NCBI GenBank assembly: GCA_047637535.1 | Contig: JBLIKY010000002.1 | Location: forward strand, 1-38,027 | Length of the DNA stretch: 38,027 bases | From: UBA2040 sp047637535 | Lineage (GTDB): Bacteria; Bacteroidota; Bacteroidia; Flavobacteriales_D; Crocinitomicaceae | Reading direction: 5' to 3' | Shown: positions 16,581 to 24,205 of the stretch, piece by piece | Position numbering within the stretch: position 1 is the first letter of the stretch | How the letters are laid out: the number at the start of each line of letters is the position of its first letter | Position numbers and translations under genes: made by a program | Notes under the pieces: generated by a model | Seen by the model: only the letters and a program-made list of their open reading frames with translations | What the model was told of the DNA's origin: nothing | The model's database searches: none

Positions 16581-17174
16581 ATGAAAAACGCCATTCTCAA
16601 TGCTGTTAATGGGGTGGGACCTAAAAGCCCTTTTCCTGTTTTAAAAAAGATTAAGGATATTATTTTAGGTTCAAAAAAACCAAATTTCTTAATTCGCTTC
16701 TCGTTTTTGACTCAATTTGCTGTTTGGTTGTACTTTTTAGCTTGGAATGCACTAGCTATCGTGGCTTTTTCGTCGGGTGAAGTGCTTAAAGTCGAAAAAA
16801 ATGTAGACTTAACTGAACTAATGAATCAACGAGCTTTAGAGTTGGAGATACCTTTAGACGGACTTATGAATACACTAATGAGTTTTCATAGTATTTGTTT
16901 TGTTATTTGGTCCATTTGCTTGTTAGGCTTGGTGTTGTATTGGCGACAAAAACGAATTTTCGTGTTATTTTTCATTATTCCACAGCTACTTGTTTTACTT
17001 ATGGCTCAATTTTATGTTGGAGGCAATTATATAACTGAAGAAACTAGTTGGATCGATTTGATTATGCATTTTACCTTTTTTGGTGTTGCATTTCTAGGCA
17101 GAATATTTTTGGTCAAGAAGAATAAACCAGAAGAGTCTATAAATAAGATTGAAGAATTGGAGCGAGTCGATTAG
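16581..17174 (+). CDS. Unknown polytopic membrane protein
   Basis: A 197-residue protein, not assigned to a family. Four membrane helices are apparent at about 42-64, 103-121, 126-145 and 157-175, with a soluble loop of about 35 residues after the first and a short charged N-terminal region without a signal peptide. The tail is rich in Lys and Glu. The last 38 bp overlap the opposite-strand shikimate kinase gene, so the two 3' ends are coding on both strands. Function unknown. Confidence 0.8.
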   Translation: MKNAILNAVNGVGPKSPFPVLKKIKDIILGSKKPNFLIRFSFLTQFAVWLYFLAWNALAIVAFSSGEVLKVEKNVDLTELMNQRALELEIPLDGLMNTLMSFHSICFVIWSICLLGLVLYWRQKRIFVLFFIIPQLLVLLMAQFYVGGNYITEETSWIDLIMHFTFFGVAFLGRIFLVKKNKPEESINKIEELERVD

Positions 17175-17646
17175 CTCTTTGCTCAATTCCTTTCACGATT
17201 ATTTCCGCGTTTAAATAAAATGATTCTCGGGAGGATAAATGTTGGGTCACAAACTCTAAGAGTTCTTCATTGGATTTACCCTTAATTAAAGGTCGTTCGT
17301 TTTTTTTGGACTCTTGAAGTCTTTTTGTTAATTCGATTTTAGAAAGCTGAATGTAAACGACCTTTCCTATTTTCTTTAATAGCTCTAAATTGTCTCCAAA
17401 ACAAGGGGTTCCTCCTCCTGTAGCTATTACATGGTTATCGAGGGAAGAAATTTGATTTAAACATTCAACTTCTAGACGTCTGAATTCTGATTCACCTTTT
17501 TTATCAAACAGTTCTTGAATACTCATTCCGCTTTTTTCCACAATGAGTTGATCGAGGTCGACGAAATTAAAATTCATCAATCTTGCGACTTTCTTTCCGA
17601 GAGTGGTTTTACCCGACCCCATGTATCCGATAAATACAAAATTCAT
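17137..17646 (-). CDS. aroK: Shikimate kinase
   Basis: Phosphorylates shikimate at the 3-hydroxyl with ATP, step five of chorismate synthesis. At 169 residues it has the family length. Walker A GYMGSGKTT spans residues 7-15; Asp32 in FVDLDQ and Arg57 in FRRLE contact shikimate; ATGGG at 75-79 is the Walker-B-like glycine loop; the lid carries NERPL. An exact TAACTTTG -7 element stands 4 nt before ATG 17646, suggesting a leaderless mRNA. The 3' end overlaps the convergent membrane gene by 38 bp. Confidence 0.96.
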   Translation of the reverse strand: MNFVFIGYMGSGKTTLGKKVARLMNFNFVDLDQLIVEKSGMSIQELFDKKGESEFRRLEVECLNQISSLDNHVIATGGGTPCFGDNLELLKKIGKVVYIQLSKIELTKRLQESKKNERPLIKGKSNEELLEFVTQHLSSRESFYLNAEIIVKGIEQRANRLAPILQSYL

Positions 17647-17650
17647 GGTC

Positions 17651-17658
17651 CAAAGTTA
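17651..17658 (-). promoter_or_regulatory. -7 promoter element of aroK
   Basis: Minus-strand TAACTTTG, an exact TAnnTTTG match, separated from ATG 17646 by only GACC. No -33 element recognised. Confidence 0.55.
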
Positions 17659-17765
17659 AAACAAAAAAAAGGGTGGGAAAATATTTTATTTGGACTCAAA
17701 AGATATTAAAATCAGAACTTTAAGAATTTGCTCAAAAAAAAAACAAAAAAAAACGGTTTTGTTCC

Positions 17766-17795
17766 TTGTCAGAAAGAAATATACCCATATATTTG
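17766..17795 (+). promoter_or_regulatory. Promoter of the tRNA-Lys gene
   Basis: TTG at 17766-17768, 19 nt, then TATATTTG at 17788-17795, followed by CAGCC: a full match to the phylum's two-part promoter. The predicted transcription start is near 17800, leaving a 5' leader of about 50 nt for RNase P removal. The remaining part of 17647-17851 holds nothing else recognisable. Confidence 0.75.
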
Positions 17796-17851
17796 CAGCC
17801 TCAAACGAAGAAACAACATCAACTTTTTAGAACATGTTTTTCTTTATTTAG

Positions 17852-17924
17852 GATTCCGTAGCTCAGCTGGTAGAGCAATACACTTTTAATGTATGGGTCC
17901 TGGGTTCGAGCCCCAGCGGGATCA
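17852..17924 (+). tRNA. tRNA-Lys (anticodon TTT)
   Basis: All arms fold: acceptor GATTCCG (17852-17858) with CGGGATC (17917-17923), including one G-T pair; D stem GCTC/GAGC; anticodon stem ATACA/TGTAT around loop CTTTTAA, giving anticodon TTT at 17885-17887; T stem CTGGG/CCCAG with loop TTCGAGC. The discriminator base is A17924. CCA is not encoded (the genome reads ACA), so it is added by the CCA-adding enzyme. It is a single tRNA gene with its own promoter and terminator. Confidence 0.97.
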
Positions 17925-17925
17925 C

Positions 17926-17957
17926 AAAAGCCTTCATCAAACGATGAAGGCTTTTTT
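17926..17957 (+). terminator. Intrinsic terminator after tRNA-Lys
   Basis: AAAAGCCTTCATC (17926-17938), loop AAAC, then GATGAAGGCTTTT and further T residues to 17957: a perfect 13-bp stem with a T-tract, directly after the tRNA. Confidence 0.92.
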
Positions 17958-17989
17958 GTTATTTAGAGTTTTAATTTTCGATATTTTAG

Positions 17990-18185
17990 TCAAGCGAAAA
18001 CTTTAAAGGCTCCTCCTATTCCCATAACGTTCTTTCCTTGTAAAGCATAACAGGGAGCGCCCCCAATTCATAGCTTCGTCTAATCCAGATTCTAAAAGGA
18101 TATTTCTGAGGAGTTGTAGTTCAAGTTTTTGGTTGGACTTGCTATTTATAAACACGTCAATGTTTTTCTTGATTCCATAGGTCAT
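17990..18185 (-). pseudogene. Frameshifted, truncated YdeI/DUF1801-like gene remnant
   Basis: From ATG 18185 the frame reads MTYGIKKNIDVFINSK and continues to LDEAMNWG, the N-terminal pattern of YdeI/DUF1801-type proteins. There it breaks. If one G of the GGGGG run (about 18059-18064) is skipped, the family sequence resumes as GAPCYALQGKNVMGIGGAFK, then VFA and a TGA stop at 17990-17992. So there is one +1 shift in a homopolymer and, independently, loss of the rest of the gene, since family members go on well beyond the GAFK motif. Uncorrected, the frame encodes only 60 residues. It lies directly against the tRNA terminator. The frameshift alone might be a sequencing error; the truncation would remain. 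The 182 bp from here to ompA hold only the ompA promoter. Confidence 0.75.
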
Positions 18186-18318
18186 GATTTTAAGGGGATT
18201 AGCTGAAATAATACCTCTAAGCCATTGTTTTCTTTATGATATTAAAATTATGGATTCTTAAAGTAGATGTCAAAATAAATTATTTGACCAATTTTTATGG
18301 AAAATGATAAAAAATTGC

Positions 18319-18348
18319 TTTGTTTTAAATAAAGGGTTATTATATTTG
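18319..18348 (+). promoter_or_regulatory. Promoter of ompA-like gene
   Basis: TTTG at 18319-18322, 18 nt, then TATATTTG at 18341-18348: both elements match the Bacteroidota consensus. ATG is about 20 nt further, so the mRNA leader is short. This is among the best promoters in the window, fitting an abundant outer-membrane protein. Confidence 0.75.
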
Positions 18349-18367
18349 TCATGTTAAAATAACGATT

Positions 18368-19720
18368 ATGATGAAAAAAATTACACTTGTTGCTTTATTA
18401 ATGGGGGCATCGTTTGCATTCGGTCAAATAACTAAGCCAAGCTTTAATCGCTGGTCAGTTGATGTTAATGCTGGAGTAAATAGAACTGTGAAAAACTTTG
18501 CACCTGGATATGGTTCCACTTTAAGTCTTGGTGGTGTAAACGCTGGAGCTAGATATATGTTAAACCCAAACTTTGGATTTAAAATTGATTTAGGTTTAGA
18601 AAGTTTTCAAGGCGATAAAAATTCTACGGAATTTTCTACAATGTATGGTAGGTCAACTATCCATGCTGTAGCTGATTTAGGAAATATCTTTAGTTTTTAT
18701 AATTTCACAGAGAGGTTCTCTTTATTGGCTCACGCTGGTGCAGGTTTGTCTAGTATGTCTGCAGAAGGATTAAGTTTCTTTGAAAAAGATGTAGTTGACT
18801 TTATGGGTAATGCAGTAGCTGGATTAACACCTCAGTTTAAATTGAGTAACCGTGTTGCCTTAAACTTAGACGCTTCTGTAGTTTTAAACTCTGGACAAAA
18901 TAGAACGTATGACTTCACTCAAAGTGTTAATGAAGGTGGAATCAATGGTTACTACTTTACTGGAACAGTTGGTCTATCTATTTACTTAGGCGGATATGAT
19001 ACACACGCAGATTGGACTCCACATAAATCAGTTTCTAAAGACGAATTTGATGCTTTAAGAGCTGATCATGAGAAAATGCGTAAAGGTATGAAAGACGAAG
19101 ACGGTGATGGTGTTCCAAATTACTTGGATAAAGAGCCTAACACTGTAGTTGGAACTCCAGTTGATCTTGCAGGTATGGCTGATCTAACAAGAGTTGATAC
19201 AGATAAAGATGGTATTCCTGATACGTATGATGCATGTCCTGAAGAAGAAGGTAAATACGCAACTAACGGTTGTCCTGATGCTGACGGTGATTTGATCGCT
19301 GATAAAGATGACAAATGTCCAAATGAGGCAGGTGTTGCGTCCCTAAACGGTTGTCCAATGATGACTAACAAGCCTGTTAAAGTTGTTCCAAACTTGGAGC
19401 CAATTTACTTTGGTGTTGCTAAGTCTGCAGTGACTTCTGCTGAAATGAATAAATTGAATCGTGCAGTTGAATTGTTGAACAGCAAACCAGATTACAACGT
19501 TGTAATTAAAGGTCACACTGATGTCAGAGGATCTTACGATCTTAACCAAGCGTTGTCTGAGTCTAGAGCTGAGTCAGTTCGTTCTTACCTTGTAAGAAAA
19601 GGAATTGATCCAATCAGAATCACGACTGTAGCTTACGGTTCTTCTTTCCCTTCATCTAAAGATGATTCAGTGAAAGCAAGAGCAATGAACAGAAGAGTTG
19701 AGTTAGTTGTAAGAAACTAA
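18368..19720 (+). CDS. OmpA family protein with thrombospondin type 3 repeats
   Basis: A 450-residue outer-membrane protein. Signal peptide ends at about residue 19-20 (SFAFGQ). Residues 21-210 form the beta-barrel domain; 242-330 carry thrombospondin type 3 calcium-binding repeats (DEDGDGVPNYLD, DTDKDGIPDTYDACP, DADGDLIADKDDKCP); 340-450 are the OmpA peptidoglycan-binding domain with Asp385 (KGHTD) and Arg400 (LSESRAESV), the diaminopimelate contacts. Such proteins anchor the outer membrane to peptidoglycan and are among the most abundant in the phylum. A second ATG follows immediately (18371), so the start is uncertain by one codon. It is monocistronic: good promoter before, strong terminator after. 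Confidence 0.95.
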   Translation: MMKKITLVALLMGASFAFGQITKPSFNRWSVDVNAGVNRTVKNFAPGYGSTLSLGGVNAGARYMLNPNFGFKIDLGLESFQGDKNSTEFSTMYGRSTIHAVADLGNIFSFYNFTERFSLLAHAGAGLSSMSAEGLSFFEKDVVDFMGNAVAGLTPQFKLSNRVALNLDASVVLNSGQNRTYDFTQSVNEGGINGYYFTGTVGLSIYLGGYDTHADWTPHKSVSKDEFDALRADHEKMRKGMKDEDGDGVPNYLDKEPNTVVGTPVDLAGMADLTRVDTDKDGIPDTYDACPEEEGKYATNGCPDADGDLIADKDDKCPNEAGVASLNGCPMMTNKPVKVVPNLEPIYFGVAKSAVTSAEMNKLNRAVELLNSKPDYNVVIKGHTDVRGSYDLNQALSESRAESVRSYLVRKGIDPIRITTVAYGSSFPSSKDDSVKARAMNRRVELVVRN

Positions 19721-19740
19721 TTATAATAATAGTATAAATG

Positions 19741-19772
19741 AAAGAGCCGATCTATTGATCGGCTCTTTTTTT
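19741..19772 (+). terminator. Intrinsic terminator after ompA-like gene
   Basis: AAAGAGCCGATC (19741-19752), loop TATT, then GATCGGCTCTTT and more T: a perfect 12-bp stem and T-tract 20 bp after the ompA stop. Confidence 0.93.
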
Positions 19773-19787
19773 GTGAATTAATTTTTG

Positions 19788-19836
<49 letters not shown>

Positions 19837-19890
19837 TTAGACTGGTTTGTTCTAATGAATAACTATTCACCCTGATTACTCAAACCGTTC

Positions 19891-20165
19891 CTCACACTTA
19901 TCTTTCCTGCGCACTCGATACTCACACTCACACTTGTTTTCCCTGTGCACTCGATACTCACACTCATACTCACACTTATTTTCCTGCACACTCGATACTC
20001 ACACTCACACTTATCTTTCCTGCACACTCGATACTCACACTCACACTTGTTTTCCCTGCACACTCGATACTCACACTCACACTTATCTTTCCTGCGCACT
20101 CGATACTCACACTCACACTTATCTTCCCTGTGCACTCGATACTCACACTCACACTTATCTTCCCC
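19891..20165 (+). repeat. 36-bp tandem minisatellite, seven units plus a partial one
   Basis: A 20-bp partial unit (19891-19910) is followed by seven head-to-tail units: 19911-19946, 19947-19987 (41 bp, with an extra CTCAT-type insertion), 19988-20023, 20024-20059, 20060-20095, 20096-20131 and 20132-20165. Each starts near CACTCGATACTCACACTCAC and ends CTTATCTTTCCTGC or CTTGTTTTCCCTGT. The inner CTCACA motif is itself repeated. There are no unique spacers, so it is not a CRISPR array. Because 36 is a multiple of three, all frames stay open for several units, but codon use and Cys-rich products make coding unlikely. The rest of 19721-20350 holds terminators only. Confidence 0.95.
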
Positions 20166-20232
20166 AGCTCACTTCGCACTCCACCTTTCGCACTCCTAAC
20201 TTTCATTGGCTTGGATTCAAATCGGCGTGATG

Positions 20233-20256
20233 AACACGGCAGTGCCTGTTTTTTTT
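20233..20256 (+). terminator. Weak candidate terminator after the minisatellite, plus strand
   Basis: AACA-C-GGC and GCC-TGTT pair around AGT with one bulged base, followed by eight T. The stem is short and imperfect; if real it would end any plus-strand transcript through the repeats. Confidence 0.3.
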
Positions 20257-20260
20257 AGTC

Positions 20261-20292
20261 AAAAAAAACGCCCTCCATACGGAAGACGCTTA
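20261..20292 (-). terminator. Intrinsic terminator of the MscS gene
   Basis: On the minus strand AAGCGTCTTCC, loop GTAT, GGAGGGCGTTTT forms an 11-bp stem with wobble pairs and a run of eight T, about 60 bp after the mscS stop. Confidence 0.65.
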
Positions 20293-20350
20293 ATATTACT
20301 TTTACTTCTGACCTGATATTTTGTACTTCTAACTTTGTGTTTCTGACTTC

Positions 20351-21175
20351 TTATTTTTGAATGTGTAGATCCATTTGAGGAAAAGGAATATTTAATCCAT
20401 GATCGCCAAACTCTTCATAAACTCTTTCGTTCATCGCGAAGAATATTGGCCAGTAGTCTTCAACTTTACTCCATACCTTGACTGCAATGTTTACTGAAGA
20501 GTCACCTAGGGTTGCCACTCCAACAAATGGTGCTGGATCTTTTAAAATTCTTTCGTCGTCATTAATAAACGAGGTAAGCACTTCCTTTGCCTTCTTTAAA
20601 TCATCGCCGTATGCAATTCCAAAGACAAAATCTACTCTTCGAGTCTCTTGTTTTGTGAAGTTTGTAATCACTCCATTTGCGAGCGAACCATTTGGCAAAA
20701 TAACTACTTTGTTATCTGGAGTATTCATGTAAGTATTAAAAATATGAATTTCTTTTACCACTCCTTGTTCGCCTTGAGCTAAGATCATGTCGCCAACTTT
20801 AAAAGGTTTAAATACTAAAATCATAACGCCGCCAGCGAAATTGGATAAAGTCCCGGAAAAGGCCATACCGATAGCTAAACCGGCAGCACCAAGAAGGGCA
20901 ACGAACGAAGTCATTTCAATTCCCATTTGTGTTATTGCAGTTATAAATACAAGAACTTTTAACAAGGAGGACGCAAGACTGGATAAAAAGGAAGTTAAAC
21001 CTGCATCCATACTGTTGCTTGTCATGAGTTTTTTAATCATTCGACTCACTATTTTTGCTAGCCAAAAACCGATGATTAATATTGCGATGGCAATGACCAG
21101 TTTTAATCCTGTTGCCAGTATGTATTCTTGGATTTCCGAATAAGGGATTCCGAAAATGGACTCTAATTTTAACAT
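20351..21175 (-). CDS. mscS: Small-conductance mechanosensitive channel, MscS family
   Basis: A 274-residue channel that opens under membrane tension to release solutes after osmotic downshift. Three helices: TM1 at about 22-42, TM2 at 66-85, and pore-lining TM3 at about 90-120 with the Gly/Ala-packed pattern LLGAAGLAIGMAFSGTLSNF. The beta domain follows with VGDMI and VVILPNGSLANGVITNF, both strongly conserved. The length is that of the minimal E. coli-type MscS. It ends with its own terminator and is likely a single-gene transcript; the DUF218 gene is divergent, 74 bp upstream. Confidence 0.95.
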   Translation of the reverse strand: MLKLESIFGIPYSEIQEYILATGLKLVIAIAILIIGFWLAKIVSRMIKKLMTSNSMDAGLTSFLSSLASSLLKVLVFITAITQMGIEMTSFVALLGAAGLAIGMAFSGTLSNFAGGVMILVFKPFKVGDMILAQGEQGVVKEIHIFNTYMNTPDNKVVILPNGSLANGVITNFTKQETRRVDFVFGIAYGDDLKKAKEVLTSFINDDERILKDPAPFVGVATLGDSSVNIAVKVWSKVEDYWPIFFAMNERVYEEFGDHGLNIPFPQMDLHIQK

Positions 21176-21249
21176 AAATGTATTTTCTGTTTTTTGATTA
21201 ATATTGTATTCCTATAATTAAGTGCAATTTTAATAAATATCAAGAATTA

Positions 21250-22023
21250 ATGTTCTTAATTCTATCAAAGCTACTTGTTTTCGCTCTAAATCCATTGTTT
21301 TGGGTGGTATGTTTAATCTTTATTGGAATTTTGTTTAAGAACCCTGTGAAAAAACATAAATATTTAACCGCATCTTTTATAGTAGTAATGGTTTTTTTAA
21401 ATTCAGTTCTTTATTCAGAGTTTGCAAGAAATTGGGAAATCAAAGGGAAGTTAAATGAAGAGATTTCTTGTTTTGATTATGCTATAGTACTAGGAGGAAT
21501 GGGAGAGTACTCTAAGGATTACAAGCGTATTTCTGTTGGTCGTCAATTTGATAGACTTTGGCAAGTAGTAAAACTTTACAAAGAAAAAAAGGTTAGGAAA
21601 ATTGTCCTTTCAGGCGGTTCGGGGCATTTAATCGACACGGGATTAAAAGAAGCGTTACAATTTAAAGGTGATTTAATGAAATTGGATGTCGATGCAAATG
21701 ATATAATTGTTGAATCAAAATCAAGAAACACAAAAGAAAACGCGGAGTTTTGTTTTGATGTCCTGCATAGAAGAAACAAGAAAATATCTCAATCAAAAGT
21801 ATTGTTATCTACCTCAGCAATGCACATGAAAAGGGCAGAAGCCTGTTTTAAAAAAGCCGGATTTAAAACGGTGAGTTTTGCGGTAGATCATCAAACGGGA
21901 AGGAATAGAAATTATACGCTAGAGGAAATCCTGATTCCAAATTCGAAAATATTGTTCAATTGGAATGGTTTGTTCAAAGAATATGTCGGTTTCCTTATCT
22001 ACAAATTAATGGGGTACCTATAA
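21250..22023 (+). CDS. YdcF/ElyC/SanA-like DUF218 membrane protein
   Basis: A 257-residue protein with two N-terminal membrane helices (about 7-28 and 36-55) and a DUF218 domain from about 75: DYAIVLGGMGEY, then KIVLSGGSGHL, then SRNTKENAEF, the last being the conserved (S/T)-x-N-T-x-E-N motif. Related proteins (ElyC, SanA) affect envelope integrity and peptidoglycan precursor recycling in E. coli, but their chemistry is unclear. Divergent from mscS. Confidence 0.88.
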   Translation: MFLILSKLLVFALNPLFWVVCLIFIGILFKNPVKKHKYLTASFIVVMVFLNSVLYSEFARNWEIKGKLNEEISCFDYAIVLGGMGEYSKDYKRISVGRQFDRLWQVVKLYKEKKVRKIVLSGGSGHLIDTGLKEALQFKGDLMKLDVDANDIIVESKSRNTKENAEFCFDVLHRRNKKISQSKVLLSTSAMHMKRAEACFKKAGFKTVSFAVDHQTGRNRNYTLEEILIPNSKILFNWNGLFKEYVGFLIYKLMGYL

Positions 22024-22042
22024 GCAAGGTCACTGATTTTGA

Positions 22043-22561
22043 TTATTCAATTATCGGTAAGCAACGATCTGCATTTAGCCATTTACTCCATTTTTGATTG
22101 TAACCATGCACTTGTGTTGTAGTTCCATTTTTATTAACGACCTCATTTCCGGAGTTTACCCAGTTAAAAATGCCGCCGTAGAGGTTGAACACATTCGTGA
22201 ATCCCAAATCAATCAATTTTTCAGCGGTTTTACCGCTTCGATAGCCGACACTGCAATAAATTATTATAGTGTCAGATTTGTTTAGACTCTTTATTTTTTC
22301 AATTTCTAAATTATCATAACCCACCCAAATCGCTCCGTTGATATGACTTGTTTCAAACTCTTCCTTTTCTCTACTGTCGAGAAACAAAAAAAGTGTAGAT
22401 TTGTCTACGTTGACTGGTAATTTATCAAGATGAATGATTGGGTTTTTTGTTCCCGCCATGTTTTTCGCCATTTTGTCAAACCCATCAGGGTTTTGTGAGT
22501 AGCAAAATTGAACCACAAAACATGCAAAGACAATGAGTGACAAATAAACAATTGATTTCAT
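22043..22561 (-). CDS. Exported rhodanese-like protein
   Basis: A 172-residue protein with a signal peptide (hydrophobic stretch 4-19, cleavage near CYSQ) and one rhodanese domain. The active-site loop is C103-S-V-G-Y-R-S109, a complete six-residue loop with catalytic Cys, so persulfide transfer is possible. LDSREKEEFETSHINGAIWV and NLYGGIFNWVNSGNEV are the other family markers. The periplasmic location is inferred from the signal peptide. A possible promoter (TTG, 21 nt, TACCTTTA) ends 5 nt before the ATG. Confidence 0.9.
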   Translation of the reverse strand: MKSIVYLSLIVFACFVVQFCYSQNPDGFDKMAKNMAGTKNPIIHLDKLPVNVDKSTLFLFLDSREKEEFETSHINGAIWVGYDNLEIEKIKSLNKSDTIIIYCSVGYRSGKTAEKLIDLGFTNVFNLYGGIFNWVNSGNEVVNKNGTTTQVHGYNQKWSKWLNADRCLPIIE

Positions 22562-22566
22562 ATAAC

Positions 22567-22598
22567 TAAAGGTAATGCTTCTAACGTATATGAAACAA
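22567..22598 (-). promoter_or_regulatory. Candidate promoter of the rhodanese gene
   Basis: On the minus strand TTG (22598-22596), 21 nt, TACCTTTA (22574-22567; 7 of 8), then GTTAT and ATG 22561. Confidence 0.4.
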
Positions 22599-22615
22599 GT
22601 TTAAGAAAAGGCATT

Positions 22616-23323
22616 ATGAATTTTAGAAAGTTTTCCAAAATAAAGTATTTGGCTTTTGCCAGTGTTCTTATCGTTTTGGTTTCTTGTATAACTTCAAAGA
22701 GTAAAGAAGTTACTGCTATTAAATATTTGGCTTTGGGCGATTCCTATACGATTGGTGAAGGAGTTGGAGAAAAAGATAGATTTCCTAACCTTTTAAAGGC
22801 GACTCTACAAACCACTGGATTCTTTATTGAAAATCCGACCATCATTGCTAAAACGGGATGGCGTTCTGACGAACTCATTGAGGCGTTAAAAGCACATGGA
22901 AATGACGAAAAGTATGACTTGGTTTCCTTACTTATAGGAGTAAACAATCAGTATCAAGGCAAAAGCATAGAGAAGTTTACCAAAGATTTAAAAGAACTAT
23001 TAAGAATAAGCATTCAGCTATCTAATTCCGGAAATGACGGTGTCTTCGTGCTTAGCATTCCCGATTATGGTGCAACACCTTTTGCAAAAGAAAATGGACC
23101 CAAAATAGGAGCAGAGATTGATGAATGGAACGTGGTCATAAAAAAAATGTGCAATCAATATAAAATTCACTATTACGATGTAACGGATATTTCAAGATTA
23201 GTTAGAGATCGACCAGGCTTGCTAGCAGCTGATAACTTACATCCTAGTCCTGAAATGTACGAGATGTGGGTGTCTCAAATTCAAAACCCTATTGAGGAAA
23301 AATTGCGTAAAAACCTTAGATAA
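22616..23323 (+). CDS. SGNH/GDSL hydrolase lipoprotein
   Basis: A 235-residue lipoprotein, lipobox VLVSC with lipidated Cys24. SGNH hydrolase blocks: I, GDSYTIGEG with nucleophile Ser43; III, GVNNQ with Asn110; V, DNLHPS with Asp206 and His209. All four catalytic positions are therefore present, and esterase or lipase-type activity on acyl or acetyl groups is expected at the cell surface or in the periplasm. The 3' end overlaps the convergent WD40 gene by 8 bp. Confidence 0.92.
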   Translation: MNFRKFSKIKYLAFASVLIVLVSCITSKSKEVTAIKYLALGDSYTIGEGVGEKDRFPNLLKATLQTTGFFIENPTIIAKTGWRSDELIEALKAHGNDEKYDLVSLLIGVNNQYQGKSIEKFTKDLKELLRISIQLSNSGNDGVFVLSIPDYGATPFAKENGPKIGAEIDEWNVVIKKMCNQYKIHYYDVTDISRLVRDRPGLLAADNLHPSPEMYEMWVSQIQNPIEEKLRKNLR

Positions 23324-24200
23324 TCCAGGTTACGATTTTACTGTCATCACCGCTGCTTATTAATTCATTCTTATGTATCGATAGTGAATTTACAGAGTGT
23401 TTGTGTCCGCCTTGTTTAAGTTCCACCTTCTCAACAAAACTCAGGTCCTTTAAATTCCATTTTTTAATCGATTTGTCGCGACTGGATGAGTATAAAAAGG
23501 AATTGCTCGAGTCGGTGACCAAGTCGTAAATAGCAAAATGATGAGCTGGAATTTCTTTGGTTAATTTTTCCTTTTCCCAATCCCAAACCTTTAATAGGCC
23601 ATCTTTTCCTCCTGATATTATTAATGATTCATCAAGAGGGGAGAACAAGCTAGAACATGTGCCTTCTTTGTGACCAGGCAAGGTAATAATCTCATTAAAT
23701 CCTGTGGTTTCAAAAACTCTTAGCGTGCTGTCTTGGGCATTTATAAGAAGTAAGGACTGATCGCTGTTACACGATAATTTTCTTATTTTCCCACACAAAA
23801 GGGGTAAAAAGAGAAGAAGTTTTAGGTTTTTGCTGTCCCAAATGCTAAGATTTCCATCTGCATCTGAGCATACCATCATACTAAGTTTGTCCAAATGCAA
23901 GGAAGAAAAAACGGCACTCCTATGTTGTTGAAAATACTTGATTTCTTTCTTTGATACTAGTTCGATAACATGCTGGTCACCATTGTTTAAAGCAATCCAA
24001 AGGTGATTAAAATCTGGGTTAAAAGCCAAAGAATAAACTGGCCTTGCGCAATTTATGGAAAACTGATTTTGTTGACCGGTTTTTAAATCCCAACTGGCAA
24101 CGTATCCATCTGCACTACCTGTAAATAGGGTGTTTTTATCAATTAGGCACTGCGTATATATAGCGCCACGATGACCCGTTATTTCAAGGTTTTTTTTCAA
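23316..24200 (-). CDS. WD40 repeat beta-propeller protein
   Basis: A 294-residue protein built of about seven WD40 blades, for example ITGHRGAIYTQCLIDKNTLF, SADGYVASWD, LPGHKEGTCSSLFSPLD, SGGKDGLLKVWDWE, SSSRDKSIKKWN and SGDDSKIVTWI. No signal peptide and no other domain, so it is a cytoplasmic scaffold, presumably binding other proteins. TTG 24200 is chosen as start: it comes 5 bp after the ComA-like gene's stop and directly before the first blade. A longer open frame to 24332 reads only Arg-rich nonsense opposite the acidic tail of the upstream gene. It is the last gene of the TPR-ComA-WD40 unit. Confidence 0.85.
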   Translation of the reverse strand: MKKNLEITGHRGAIYTQCLIDKNTLFTGSADGYVASWDLKTGQQNQFSINCARPVYSLAFNPDFNHLWIALNNGDQHVIELVSKKEIKYFQQHRSAVFSSLHLDKLSMMVCSDADGNLSIWDSKNLKLLLFLPLLCGKIRKLSCNSDQSLLLINAQDSTLRVFETTGFNEIITLPGHKEGTCSSLFSPLDESLIISGGKDGLLKVWDWEKEKLTKEIPAHHFAIYDLVTDSSNSFLYSSSRDKSIKKWNLKDLSFVEKVELKQGGHKHSVNSLSIHKNELISSGDDSKIVTWII

Positions 24201-24205
24201 TAAAT

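Noticed and set aside
17852..18185. Integrated element at tRNA-Lys
   Set aside because: No integrase, no repeated tRNA 3' end and no foreign-looking genes follow; only a small pseudogene is there.
19891..20165. CRISPR array
   Set aside because: The 36-bp units abut directly with no unique spacers, vary internally, and no cas genes are near.
19934..20230. Thr/His-rich protein frames on the plus strand of the minisatellite
   Set aside because: Several frames are open only because the unit is 36 bp; the 41-bp unit breaks phase and there is no start signal.
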